Below, piece after piece: positions 1 through 6,527 of a DNA stretch of 9,103 nt. The stretch comes from Clostridia bacterium (lineage in GTDB: Bacteria; Bacillota; Clostridia; Oscillospirales; Acutalibacteraceae), in the NCBI GenBank assembly GCA_900757335.1, contig CAAENL010000009.1:1-9103 (forward strand), read 5' to 3'. Below the pieces are notes generated by a model, which saw only the letters and a list, made by a program, of their open reading frames with translations, made no database searches and was not told where the DNA came from. How positions within the stretch are numbered: position 1 is the first letter of the stretch; each line of letters starts with the position of its first letter. The translations under genes were made by a program, and so were the position numbers.

Positions 1-106
1 ATTTTCGACTGTCAACACATACCGAAGTAATCGTTTCATCTGTATTACCCGATATTAAAGTCCCATTTGTAGCTTCCAATATTTCGGATATATTAATAGG
101 TTCCAT
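1..106 (-). CDS. murF: UDP-N-acetylmuramoyl-tripeptide--D-alanyl-D-alanine ligase, N-terminal fragment (cut by window edge)
   Basis: Only the first 35 codons are inside the window; the gene continues past base 1. The peptide begins MEPINISEILEATNG and reaches VCVDSRK, the DSR(K) motif of the N-terminal domain shared by MurE and MurF, where the UDP part of the substrate sits. MurF adds D-Ala-D-Ala to the UDP-MurNAc-tripeptide in the cytoplasm, the last soluble step before lipid I. The ATG at 104-106 follows a GAGG ribosome site (114-117) with a 7-base gap. The gene begins 14 bases after murE stops, so the two are almost surely co-transcribed. The choice of MurF over another MurE-like ligase rests on the short N-terminus (ISEILEATNG is typical of MurF) and on the usual murE-murF order; the ATPase domain is not visible. 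Confidence 0.82.
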   Translation of the reverse strand, partial: MEPINISEILEATNGTLISGNTDETITSVCVDSRK

Positions 107-120
107 ATATTAACCTCATC

Positions 121-1584
121 TTAATTACATTTTTTATTTAAAATATTTCCTATGATTACTCTTTCGTCAAAAGGATATTTAATTCCATTGATCTCTTGAT
201 AATCTTCATGTCCTTTTCCTGCCAAAACTATTATATCTCCTCTTTTGGCATTGTTTAAACAATAACGAATAGCTTCTTTTCTGTTTTCTATCACAATATA
301 TTTTCCGTTTGTTTTGTTTATACCCTCTTTAATGTCTTCAAGTATCTGTTTGGGGTTTTCAAATCTTGGATTGTCGCTTGTAATTACAGAAAAATCTGCT
401 AAATTTCCCGCAGTTTCTCCCATTTCATATCTTCGTGCCTTGGGTCTGTTTCCACCGGCTCCGAATAAAACTATAAGTCTTTCGGGATTATATTGTTTTA
501 GCGTTGTGAGTATATTTTCCATGCTGAGTGCATTATGAGCATAATCAATAAAAAGTGAATAATCATCAGAAACTTTTACCGGCTCGACTCGTCCTTTGAC
601 TTTAACTTCAGACAATCCCTTTACAATACTTTTAGGGTCAATTTCCATATAACTGCATACTGCCGCTGCGGCTAAGGCATTGTAAACATTGAATTTTCCC
701 GGTATAGGAACATAAACATCGTTAATATTTAACTTGCCGTTTAAATCAAATGTTACTCCAATACTTCCAAGATTATTTACAAGCCTAACGTTTTCGGCAT
801 GATAATCTGAAGTGTTGTTAATTCCGAAAGTTTTAACTCTACACGTGTGATTTTTTATTACTTCCGAACTTTTAATGTCATCAATATTTATAAACCCTGT
901 GTTACATTTTTGAAACAATATACTTTTACACTTTATATATTCATCAAGCGACTTATGCTCGTTTGCTCCGATATGGTCATTTGAAAAGTTTGTAAATATT
1001 CCGTAGTCAAATTGAAATCCGTCTAACCTGTGATTTTTTAATCCCAATGAAGAAGCTTCAACAACTACGCACTTACATCCTTCGTTTACCATCTTACGAA
1101 AGTTTTTCTGTATTTCGTAAGATTCGGGAGTGGTATTGTTTAACTTTGAAACTTTATCGCCTATTATCGCACCTATTGTTCCGATAATTCCCGTTTTTAT
1201 TCCAGCACTTTCCATTATAGATCTAATCATAAACGAGGTAGTGGTTTTGCCCTTTGTTCCCGTAATTGCAACGGTTGTCAATTCTTTTGCGGGATGATTA
1301 AAAAAAGACGCACAAGCATATGCTAAAAACTCTCTTGTATTTTTGGTTTCTATTACTGTCACACCGAATATTTTTAGCGGTTTTTGAACCACAACTGCAA
1401 CGGCACCGTTTTTTATTGCGTCGTTTATATAATCATGGCCGTCGAAATCCGAACCGCATAAACAAACAAACAAACCGTTTTTTGTTACTTTCCTTGAATC
1501 ATAAAATATATCTGAAATTTCAACGTCACTGTTGCCTTCCACTTTGACAAATTCAATGTTTTCTATAATATCCAAAAGATTCAT
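121..1584 (-). CDS. murE: UDP-N-acetylmuramoyl-tripeptide synthetase (MurE), probably meso-diaminopimelate-adding
   Basis: MurE uses ATP to add the third amino acid to UDP-MurNAc-L-Ala-D-Glu in the cytoplasm. The 487 residues match the usual family length. Visible in order: the N-terminal substrate motif YDSRKV (28-33); the P-loop GTKGKTT (109-115); NTTPES (150-155); the TNFSNDH motif (198-204); Lys220, which fits the carbamylated lysine of the family; the C-terminal domain FGAGGNRPKARRYEMG (374-389); DNPR (404-407); and GKGHE (457-461). DNPR is the motif associated with meso-diaminopimelate rather than lysine. The stretch GANEH (206-210) after SNDH resembles lysine-type Firmicute MurE proteins, so the substrate call is less sure than the enzyme call. 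The start ATG (1582-1584) has GAAGG at 1594-1598, nine bases away. The gene lies 22 bases after trpS and 14 before murF. Confidence 0.96.
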   Translation of the reverse strand: MNLLDIIENIEFVKVEGNSDVEISDIFYDSRKVTKNGLFVCLCGSDFDGHDYINDAIKNGAVAVVVQKPLKIFGVTVIETKNTREFLAYACASFFNHPAKELTTVAITGTKGKTTTSFMIRSIMESAGIKTGIIGTIGAIIGDKVSKLNNTTPESYEIQKNFRKMVNEGCKCVVVEASSLGLKNHRLDGFQFDYGIFTNFSNDHIGANEHKSLDEYIKCKSILFQKCNTGFINIDDIKSSEVIKNHTCRVKTFGINNTSDYHAENVRLVNNLGSIGVTFDLNGKLNINDVYVPIPGKFNVYNALAAAAVCSYMEIDPKSIVKGLSEVKVKGRVEPVKVSDDYSLFIDYAHNALSMENILTTLKQYNPERLIVLFGAGGNRPKARRYEMGETAGNLADFSVITSDNPRFENPKQILEDIKEGINKTNGKYIVIENRKEAIRYCLNNAKRGDIIVLAGKGHEDYQEINGIKYPFDERVIIGNILNKKCN

Positions 1585-1606
1585 AAATAACTACCTTCTA
1601 TATAAA

Positions 1607-2620
1607 TTAACTGTTTGGCAAAAAATCTTTATAATCGATTTTCATTGATTTTTTTACTTTTTCCAAAGTTTTATTTGTTATATTTCTGGCTTTTTCAGTT
1701 CCTTCAAAAGCTATTTTATACACTTCTGAAATATTCTGCTCGAACAATTTTCTTTTTTCACGTATTGGTTTTAAAATATCCTGAAGCACTTCATTTAAAT
1801 ATTTTTTAACTTTGACGTCGCCCAGTCCGCCCTTTTCGTAATGAGCTTTCATTGAATTTATTTTTTCTTTGTCTTTTCCGAATGCATCTAAATATATGAA
1901 TACAGGATTATTTTTTGTATTACCGGGGTCGTTTACATTAAGGTGATTAGGGTCGGTAAACATTTTCATTACTTTTTTTTCTATTTCGTCAGGTGAATCC
2001 GATAAATATATTGTGTTGCCGAGAGACTTGCTCATTTTATTTTTTCCGTCGGTTCCTATAAGGCGAGGTGTGTTTGACAAGATTATTTTAGGTTCTTTAA
2101 GTGTTTCTCCGTAGTAGGAATTGAATTTTCTTACTATTTCACAAGTCTGTTCTATCATAGGCATTTGGTCTTCTCCCGCAGGGACAAAATCGGCACCGAA
2201 AGCAGTTATATCCGCTGCCTGACTTACAGGATAAGTTAAAAATCCTGCAGGAATTCCCCCATTAAAATTTCTAAGTTTAAGTTCTTGTTTTATTGTGGGA
2301 TTTCTTTCAAGTCTTGAAACACTCACTAAATTAAGATAAAAAACAGTAAGCTCTGCAATTGCCGGTATCATGGACTGTATGCATATAGTAGTCTTTGTAG
2401 GGTCTATTCCCACAGAAAGATAGTCAAGTAATAACTCGGAAATATTATTTTTAACTTTTTGCGGATTATCAGCATTGTCCGTTAAAGCCTGTACGTCCGC
2501 AACCAATATATATTGACTGTATTTATTTTGCAGTTCTACTCTATTTTTAAGCGAACCTATATAATGACCTAAATGAAGCTTACCTGTTGGACGATCTCCG
2601 GTAAGTATTATTTCTTTCAT
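1607..2620 (-). CDS. trpS: Tryptophanyl-tRNA synthetase, GDRPTG (TrpRS-II-like) subtype
   Basis: This class I synthetase charges tRNA-Trp with tryptophan. The 337 residues match the family. It shows the HIGH-type motif HLGH (16-19) within GDRPTGKLHLGHYIGSL and the KMSKS loop exactly (195-199). Start choice: the open frame extends 14 codons further upstream to 2662, but the ATG at 2618-2620 is preceded by an exceptionally strong AAGGAGGAGGA site, and the protein then opens as MKEIILTGDRPTG, as family members do. The opening TGDRPTG, rather than SGIQPTG, places it with the TrpRS-II-like/streptococcal-type enzymes. Gln44 takes the place of the His in the VDQHAIT motif of Bacillus-type enzymes (His43 there). 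No T-box leader is seen. A weak promoter may lie at 2654-2682; otherwise it is transcribed from glyA. Confidence 0.95.
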   Translation of the reverse strand: MKEIILTGDRPTGKLHLGHYIGSLKNRVELQNKYSQYILVADVQALTDNADNPQKVKNNISELLLDYLSVGIDPTKTTICIQSMIPAIAELTVFYLNLVSVSRLERNPTIKQELKLRNFNGGIPAGFLTYPVSQAADITAFGADFVPAGEDQMPMIEQTCEIVRKFNSYYGETLKEPKIILSNTPRLIGTDGKNKMSKSLGNTIYLSDSPDEIEKKVMKMFTDPNHLNVNDPGNTKNNPVFIYLDAFGKDKEKINSMKAHYEKGGLGDVKVKKYLNEVLQDILKPIREKRKLFEQNISEVYKIAFEGTEKARNITNKTLEKVKKSMKIDYKDFLPNS

Positions 2621-2627
2621 CTGTAAA

Positions 2628-2638
2628 TCCTCCTCCTT
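2628..2638 (-). promoter_or_regulatory. Strong ribosome binding site that fixes the trpS start
   Basis: On the minus strand this reads AAGGAGGAGGA, ending 7 bases before the ATG at 2620. It holds two overlapping GGAGG-like registers. It excludes the upstream in-frame ATG codons (2662 and 2647) as the main start. Confidence 0.85.
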
Positions 2639-2653
2639 AAAATACATTGTTTC

Positions 2654-2682
2654 AGTATACATTAATATAATTTAAAATACAA
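2654..2682 (-). promoter_or_regulatory. Possible internal promoter for trpS-murE-murF
   Basis: In the 74-base gap between glyA and trpS the minus strand has TTGTAT (2677-2682), a 17-base spacer, and TATACT (2654-2659). The -10 matches consensus at 5 of 6 bases, the -35 at only 3 of 6. A transcript would start near 2647, leaving room for the trpS ribosome site. In sequence this AT-rich, chance matches are common, so this is tentative. Confidence 0.33.
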
Positions 2683-2694
2683 ATTTTAACATAT

Positions 2695-3948
2695 TTATTC
2701 GTAAATCGGATGCAAAGAACACAGCGATTCCACGCAAGTTTTTATATTATTTTTATTGTTTTCAAAATCGGTTATAGAAAGATAAATGCATTTAGCTATT
2801 TCTTTCATTTCGTTTTCGTTCATTCCTCTTGAAGTTACTGCAGCAGTGCCTATTCTTACTCCGCTGGTAAAAATAGGACTTCTCGTCTCATTTGGAACTG
2901 TGTTTTTGTTTACTGTTATATTAACCTCAGACAAACGATCTTCGAGTTCCTTTCCTGTGATACCGTTTTTTGTAAGATTAATAAGTAAAAGATGATTGTC
3001 TGTTCCGCCCGAAACCAAATTTATACCCATTTTGCTTAGTTCCAAAGCCAGAGACTTACAATTGTTAACTACATTTTTTATATATTCTTTAAAATCATCA
3101 CTCATTGCCTCTTTAAAACATACTGCTTTGGCAGCTATGGTATGCATAAGCGGACCGCCTTGAGTTCCCGGGAATATCGCTTTGTCTATTTGTTTTGCAT
3201 ATTTTTCCTTACAGAGTATCAATCCGCCACGTGGACCTCTTAAGGTTTTATGCGTGGTTGCCGTTACAAAATCCGAGTACGGAACAGGGCTTTCATGAAC
3301 ACCTGCGGCAACGAGTCCTGCTATGTGAGCCATGTCTGTCATTAAATAAGCTCCGCATGCGTCTGCAATTTCTCTGAATTTTTTAAAATCTATAGCTCTC
3401 GGATATGCACTTGCCCCACAGACAATCATTTTTGGTTTGATTTTTAATGCTGTTTCCATAATGCGGTCATAATCTATCAAATGCGTTTCTTCATTCACTC
3501 CGTATGAAACGAAATTATAAAGCTTTCCAGAAATATTAACTTTTGAACCGTGAGTAAGGTGTCCCCCTTCGCTTAAATTCATTCCCATGACGGTGTCTCC
3601 CGGATTAAGAACAGATAAATAAACTGCCATATTCGCTTGGGAACCTGAATGAGGTTGTACATTTGCGTGCTCTGCTCCGAATAATTCACACGCACGTTTT
3701 CGTGCAATATTTTCTGCTATATCAACATATTCGCATCCCCCATAGTACCTGTGCCCGGGGTAGCCTTCTGCATATTTATTCGTTAAAACGCTTCCCATGG
3801 CGGCTAAAACTGCAGGAGACACGATATTTTCTGAAGCAATCAGTTCAAGATTATTTTGTTGTCTTTTGAATTCTGATTCAACTACCGATGCTATTTCTTT
3901 ATCGATTTGTGATATTGTTTTTATACTTTCTTTGATAAAATTATTCAA
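2695..3948 (-). CDS. glyA: Serine hydroxymethyltransferase
   Basis: This PLP enzyme interconverts serine plus tetrahydrofolate with glycine plus methylene-tetrahydrofolate and is the main source of one-carbon units. The 417 residues match the bacterial family. Visible motifs are [10 protein letters not shown] (32-41), [13 protein letters not shown] (59-71), QPHSGSQAN (98-106), DMAHIAG (205-211) with the PLP-contacting Asp205 and His208, and [12 protein letters not shown] (231-242), in which Lys234 is the PLP Schiff-base lysine. The C-terminus ends CSLHPIYE, as usual. The start is TTG (3946-3948): the next in-frame codons upstream are TTT, AAA and a TGA stop, and the N-terminus from this TTG has the expected length. 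A good ribosome site AGGATGTG lies 7 bases before it. The gene begins 18 bases after the DJ-1 family gene ends, so co-transcription is likely. Confidence 0.97.
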   Translation of the reverse strand: MNNFIKESIKTISQIDKEIASVVESEFKRQQNNLELIASENIVSPAVLAAMGSVLTNKYAEGYPGHRYYGGCEYVDIAENIARKRACELFGAEHANVQPHSGSQANMAVYLSVLNPGDTVMGMNLSEGGHLTHGSKVNISGKLYNFVSYGVNEETHLIDYDRIMETALKIKPKMIVCGASAYPRAIDFKKFREIADACGAYLMTDMAHIAGLVAAGVHESPVPYSDFVTATTHKTLRGPRGGLILCKEKYAKQIDKAIFPGTQGGPLMHTIAAKAVCFKEAMSDDFKEYIKNVVNNCKSLALELSKMGINLVSGGTDNHLLLINLTKNGITGKELEDRLSEVNITVNKNTVPNETRSPIFTSGVRIGTAAVTSRGMNENEMKEIAKCIYLSITDFENNKNNIKTCVESLCSLHPIYE

Positions 3949-3955
3949 AAATTTT

Positions 3956-3963
3956 CACATCCT
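3956..3963 (-). promoter_or_regulatory. Ribosome binding site for the glyA TTG start
   Basis: The minus strand reads AGGATGTG, one mismatch from AGGAGGTG, seven bases before the TTG at 3948. It supports TTG as the real start, since the frame is closed by a TGA just upstream. Confidence 0.65.
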
Positions 3964-3966
3964 ATT

Positions 3967-4515
3967 TTATATTCTAAACTGCATGGATTTTTTGACAACT
4001 TCCGCAGCTTTGTCATTTTTTAAATATTCCAAAATTTTAAATCCAAATTCCGTAGCGGCTCCGGGTCCTTTTGCGGTTATTATGTTTTTATCCGAGCAAA
4101 CTAAACTATCTGAAATTTTCGCACCTTTTAAGCTTTCTTCAAAGCCCGGATAACAGCATGCAAATTTGTTTTCCAAAATACCCATTTTTCCGAGTATAGA
4201 CGGAGCTGCACAAATTGCAGCAATTAAAATATTTCTTTCGGCACAATAATTCACAATATTATGAATTTTTTCATTTGCATAAAGATTATCGGTTCCGGGC
4301 ATTCCTCCGGGTAAAATTATTCCTTCGATATCTTCTTTTTTAACTTCTTCAATCGTGATATCGGCAGTTATTTCTATGCCAAGCGAGCCGGAAATAACTT
4401 TTCCTCCCACACCCACAGTTTTAAGCGGAATTCTTGACCTTTTTAAAATATCAACAGGGGCTATTGCTTCAAGTTCTTCAAAACCGTTTGCCAAAAATAC
4501 GTATATCATCTTCAT
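3967..4515 (-). CDS. DJ-1/PfpI (YajL-like) family protein
   Basis: A 182-residue single-domain member of the DJ-1/PfpI superfamily with a class I glutamine-amidotransferase-like fold, close in length to human DJ-1 (189). The N-terminal strand and motif YVFLANGFEELEA put Glu16 at the position of DJ-1 Glu18. The nucleophile elbow AAICAAPSILGK puts Cys102 at the position of DJ-1 Cys106. ILPGGMPG (67-74) and CYPGFEESL (121-129) are also family hallmarks. Members of this family are linked to oxidative and carbonyl stress (glyoxalase-like, chaperone or disputed deglycase activities); the true role here cannot be read from sequence. It is first in the minus-strand cluster. Start choice: ATG 4513-4515 has AAAGG nine bases upstream; ATG 4507-4509, two codons later, has GGGAG eight bases upstream and is a fair alternative. 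Upstream ATGs at 4560 and 4548 precede the predicted transcript start. Confidence 0.9.
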   Translation of the reverse strand: MKMIYVFLANGFEELEAIAPVDILKRSRIPLKTVGVGGKVISGSLGIEITADITIEEVKKEDIEGIILPGGMPGTDNLYANEKIHNIVNYCAERNILIAAICAAPSILGKMGILENKFACCYPGFEESLKGAKISDSLVCSDKNIITAKGPGAATEFGFKILEYLKNDKAAEVVKKSMQFRI

Positions 4516-4536
4516 TGCTCCCAACCTTTCTATTTC

Positions 4537-4545
4537 AGTATAACA
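4537..4545 (-). promoter_or_regulatory. Candidate extended -10 promoter of the DJ-1/glyA/trpS/mur cluster
   Basis: The minus strand reads TGTTATACT: a TATACT -10 box with a TG extension one base upstream. The -35 position has no good match, which is tolerated with an extended -10. A start near 4530 would give a leader of about 15 bases containing only the ribosome site, matching the choice of 4515 or 4509 as start codon. Confidence 0.45.
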
Positions 4546-4567
4546 CATAATCAAAATCAAATGGTCG

Positions 4568-4628
4568 AAATTTACGTTTAAATTTTAATCAATCAAGATT
4601 TATATTATAAAAAATTAAACGTAAATTT
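4568..4628. repeat. Perfect 14-bp inverted repeat with arms 33 bases apart, in the divergent intergenic region
   Basis: The left arm AAATTTACGTTTAA (4568-4581) is the exact reverse complement of the right arm TTAAACGTAAATTT (4615-4628). After one mismatch a further four base pairs (TTTT/AAAA) match inward. The two ACGT cores are 45 bases apart, about four helical turns. It lies between two divergent transcription units, and the right arm touches the -10 box of a candidate minus-strand promoter (4627-4632). A pair of sites for a regulator that bridges or loops DNA is one reading; no regulator gene is in the window. Confidence 0.7.
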
Positions 4629-4655
4629 TATATTTTAATTAAATATAGTAATCAA
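4627..4655 (-). promoter_or_regulatory. Second candidate minus-strand promoter
   Basis: The minus strand has TTGATT (4650-4655), a 17-base spacer and TATAAA (4627-4632), matching consensus at 4 and 5 of 6 bases. It would start RNA near 4620, inside the right arm of the inverted repeat, so a repressor on that arm could block it. The region is almost pure A/T, so chance similarity is possible. Confidence 0.4.
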
Positions 4656-4702
4656 AAAAACTTATATTTCGATATATATAACAATTTAATTTTTGTTAAC
4701 AC

Positions 4703-4731
4703 TTGAAATTTTATTTATATTTTATTATAAT
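4703..4731 (+). promoter_or_regulatory. Promoter of the ABC exporter operon
   Basis: TTGAAA (4703-4708), a 17-base spacer and a perfect TATAAT (4726-4731). RNA would start near 4738, giving a short leader that includes the AAAAGGAG ribosome site at 4755-4762. This is the best sigma-A type promoter in the intergenic region. Confidence 0.75.
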
Positions 4732-4769
4732 TGTTAGTCAAATAAAATTATATCAAAAGGAGAAAAATC

Positions 4770-6527
4770 GTGATAAGAACACTTGTAAAATATATAGGAA
4801 AGTATAAAAAACATTCTTTAATCGCACCCGTATTTGTAACTTTGGAAGCACTTATGGAAATAATAATTCCTTTTCTTACTTCCAATCTTATAGACTACGG
4901 GATTGACAAAGGCGACATGCAATACATTATAAAAATGGGATTATGCATTTTGATTTGTGCAGTCTTATCCATAGTTTTTGGATGTATCGCCGGGAGAAGT
5001 ACAGCTATTGCTTCAGTCGGATTTGCAAAAAATTTAAGAGAAGAAATGTACCGCAAAATACAAAAATTTTCATTTTCCAATATAGATAAATACTCCTGTG
5101 CGAGCATAATAACGAGGCTTACAACCGATACGGCTCATGTTCAGGAAGCTTATGAAACTCTTATATTTTCAGCACCTTTGGTTCCGGCTATTTTAATATT
5201 TTCCTTGATATTTTCTTTTAGAATTAATGTCAAACTATCACTTATATTTTTAATGTGTATTCCCGTGCTTTCTTTAATTCTGTACATGATAGTAAAAAAA
5301 GCACATCCTATATTTAAAAAAGTTTTCAAAACTTATGACAATCTCAATGAAATCGTAGGAGAAAATTTAGATGCAATAAGAGTTGTAAAATCTTTTAACC
5401 GTGAAGAATATGAAAAAAATAAATTTTTTAAAATTTCGAAGAAAATTTACAAATATTTTTTTCGAGCCGAAAGAGTCATATCTTTTAACATGCCTGCAAT
5501 GCAAATCAGTACTTATACTTGCATGATTTTAGCGTCGTGGTTTGGTGCAAGAATAATAGTAAACTGTCGAAACAATCCTGAAAGCGGACTCAGCACGGGT
5601 CAACTTTTAAGTCTTATTTCTTATTCTGCACAAATTCTTATTAGCTTAATGATATTGTCCATGGTTTTAACGATAATAACGATATCTTTTTCTTCAGCAC
5701 AAAGAATATCTGAAATTTTAAATGAAAAAAGCAATTTACAAAGTCCCGAAAACCCTGTTAAATTAATAAAAAATGGAGATATTTCATTTAAAAACGTGAG
5801 CTTCAGCTACACTAAAGACAAAGAAAATTTATGCCTTAAAAACATAAATATAGACATTAAATCCGGTGAATTTATAGGAATTACAGGAGGTACAGGAACA
5901 GGAAAAAGCACTCTTGTACATCTTATACCAAGGCTATATGACGCTTCCATAGGTTCGGTTTGTGTTGCGGGAGTAGACGTAAAAAAATATGATTTAAAAT
6001 CACTGAGAAATTCAGTAGCAATGGTTTTACAAAAAAACACACTCTTTTCAGGTACCATAAAAGAAAATCTTCGCTGGGGCAATGAAAATGCTTCCGACAG
6101 CGAACTTGAAAAAGTATGTAAAATTTCGCAAGCCGATGAATTTATAAAAAATATGCCCGACAAATATGACACCTATATCGAACAAGGAGGAACAAATGTT
6201 TCGGGAGGTCAAAAGCAGCGACTTTGCATCGCCAGAGCACTTCTTAAAAATCCAAAAATATTGATACTCGATAACGCCACCAGTGCAGTAGACACAAAAA
6301 CAGATTCCATGATAAGAAAAGCATTGGAACAATATTTGCCGCAAGCAACCAAAATAGTAATTTCTCAAAGAATTTTATCAATTGAGAACGCCGACAGAAT
6401 TATATTTATGGAAAACGGTAGAATCGTAGATTTTGATACACATGATAATCTTCTCAAAAATTGCGATTTATACCGAAAAACATTTGAACTTCAGCAAAAA
6501 GGAGGTAATTTAAGTGAAAGTCGGTAA
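4770..6527 (+). CDS. Heterodimeric ABC exporter, subunit with degenerate ATP site (TM287/LmrC/BmrC-like)
   Basis: A half-transporter of 585 residues: an N-terminal membrane domain with about six segments (roughly 16-40, 55-80, 130-150, 155-175, 245-265, 280-306), then an ATP-binding domain from about 337. Visible are Walker A GGTGTGKST (373-381, Lys379), Q-loop Gln421, signature VSGGQ (477-481), Walker B ILILD (497-501) and D-loop SAVD (505-508). The catalytic Glu after Walker B is Asn502, and the H-loop His is Gln533 (ISQR). Both losses are known in one subunit of asymmetric heterodimeric exporters; its partner is the next gene. Substrate unknown: drugs, lipids or peptides are all possible. 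The start is GTG (4770-4772), seven bases after AAAAGGAG. No MarR- or TetR-type regulator is adjacent. Confidence 0.94.
   Translation: MIRTLVKYIGKYKKHSLIAPVFVTLEALMEIIIPFLTSNLIDYGIDKGDMQYIIKMGLCILICAVLSIVFGCIAGRSTAIASVGFAKNLREEMYRKIQKFSFSNIDKYSCASIITRLTTDTAHVQEAYETLIFSAPLVPAILIFSLIFSFRINVKLSLIFLMCIPVLSLILYMIVKKAHPIFKKVFKTYDNLNEIVGENLDAIRVVKSFNREEYEKNKFFKISKKIYKYFFRAERVISFNMPAMQISTYTCMILASWFGARIIVNCRNNPESGLSTGQLLSLISYSAQILISLMILSMVLTIITISFSSAQRISEILNEKSNLQSPENPVKLIKNGDISFKNVSFSYTKDKENLCLKNINIDIKSGEFIGITGGTGTGKSTLVHLIPRLYDASIGSVCVAGVDVKKYDLKSLRNSVAMVLQKNTLFSGTIKENLRWGNENASDSELEKVCKISQADEFIKNMPDKYDTYIEQGGTNVSGGQKQRLCIARALLKNPKILILDNATSAVDTKTDSMIRKALEQYLPQATKIVISQRILSIENADRIIFMENGRIVDFDTHDNLLKNCDLYRKTFELQQKGGNLSESR
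6496..6506 (+). promoter_or_regulatory. Ribosome binding site for the second exporter subunit, inside the first gene
   Basis: AAAAAGGAGGT, a near-perfect Shine-Dalgarno sequence, ends seven bases before the GTG at 6514. It encodes QKGG near the C-terminus of the first subunit. It decides the GTG start and supports coupled translation of the two subunits. Confidence 0.85.

Noticed and set aside
2621..2662. Fourteen extra N-terminal residues on TrpRS
   Set aside because: The AAGGAGGAGGA ribosome site sits inside this stretch and points to the ATG at 2620, and family proteins begin at that methionine.
2621..2694. Possible T-box or tryptophan attenuator ahead of trpS
   Set aside because: The gap is only 74 bases and shows no T-box core (TGGNACC type), no terminator hairpin and no Trp-rich leader peptide.
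4516..4560. Upstream ATG starts for the DJ-1 family gene (4560, 4548)
   Set aside because: They add residues not seen in the family, lack a ribosome site, and lie upstream of the predicted transcript start near 4530.
4568..4650. The inverted repeat as a Rho-independent terminator
   Set aside because: The stem has only two G-C pairs and a 33-base loop, no clean U-tract follows on either strand, and no gene ends nearby: both flanking genes start here.
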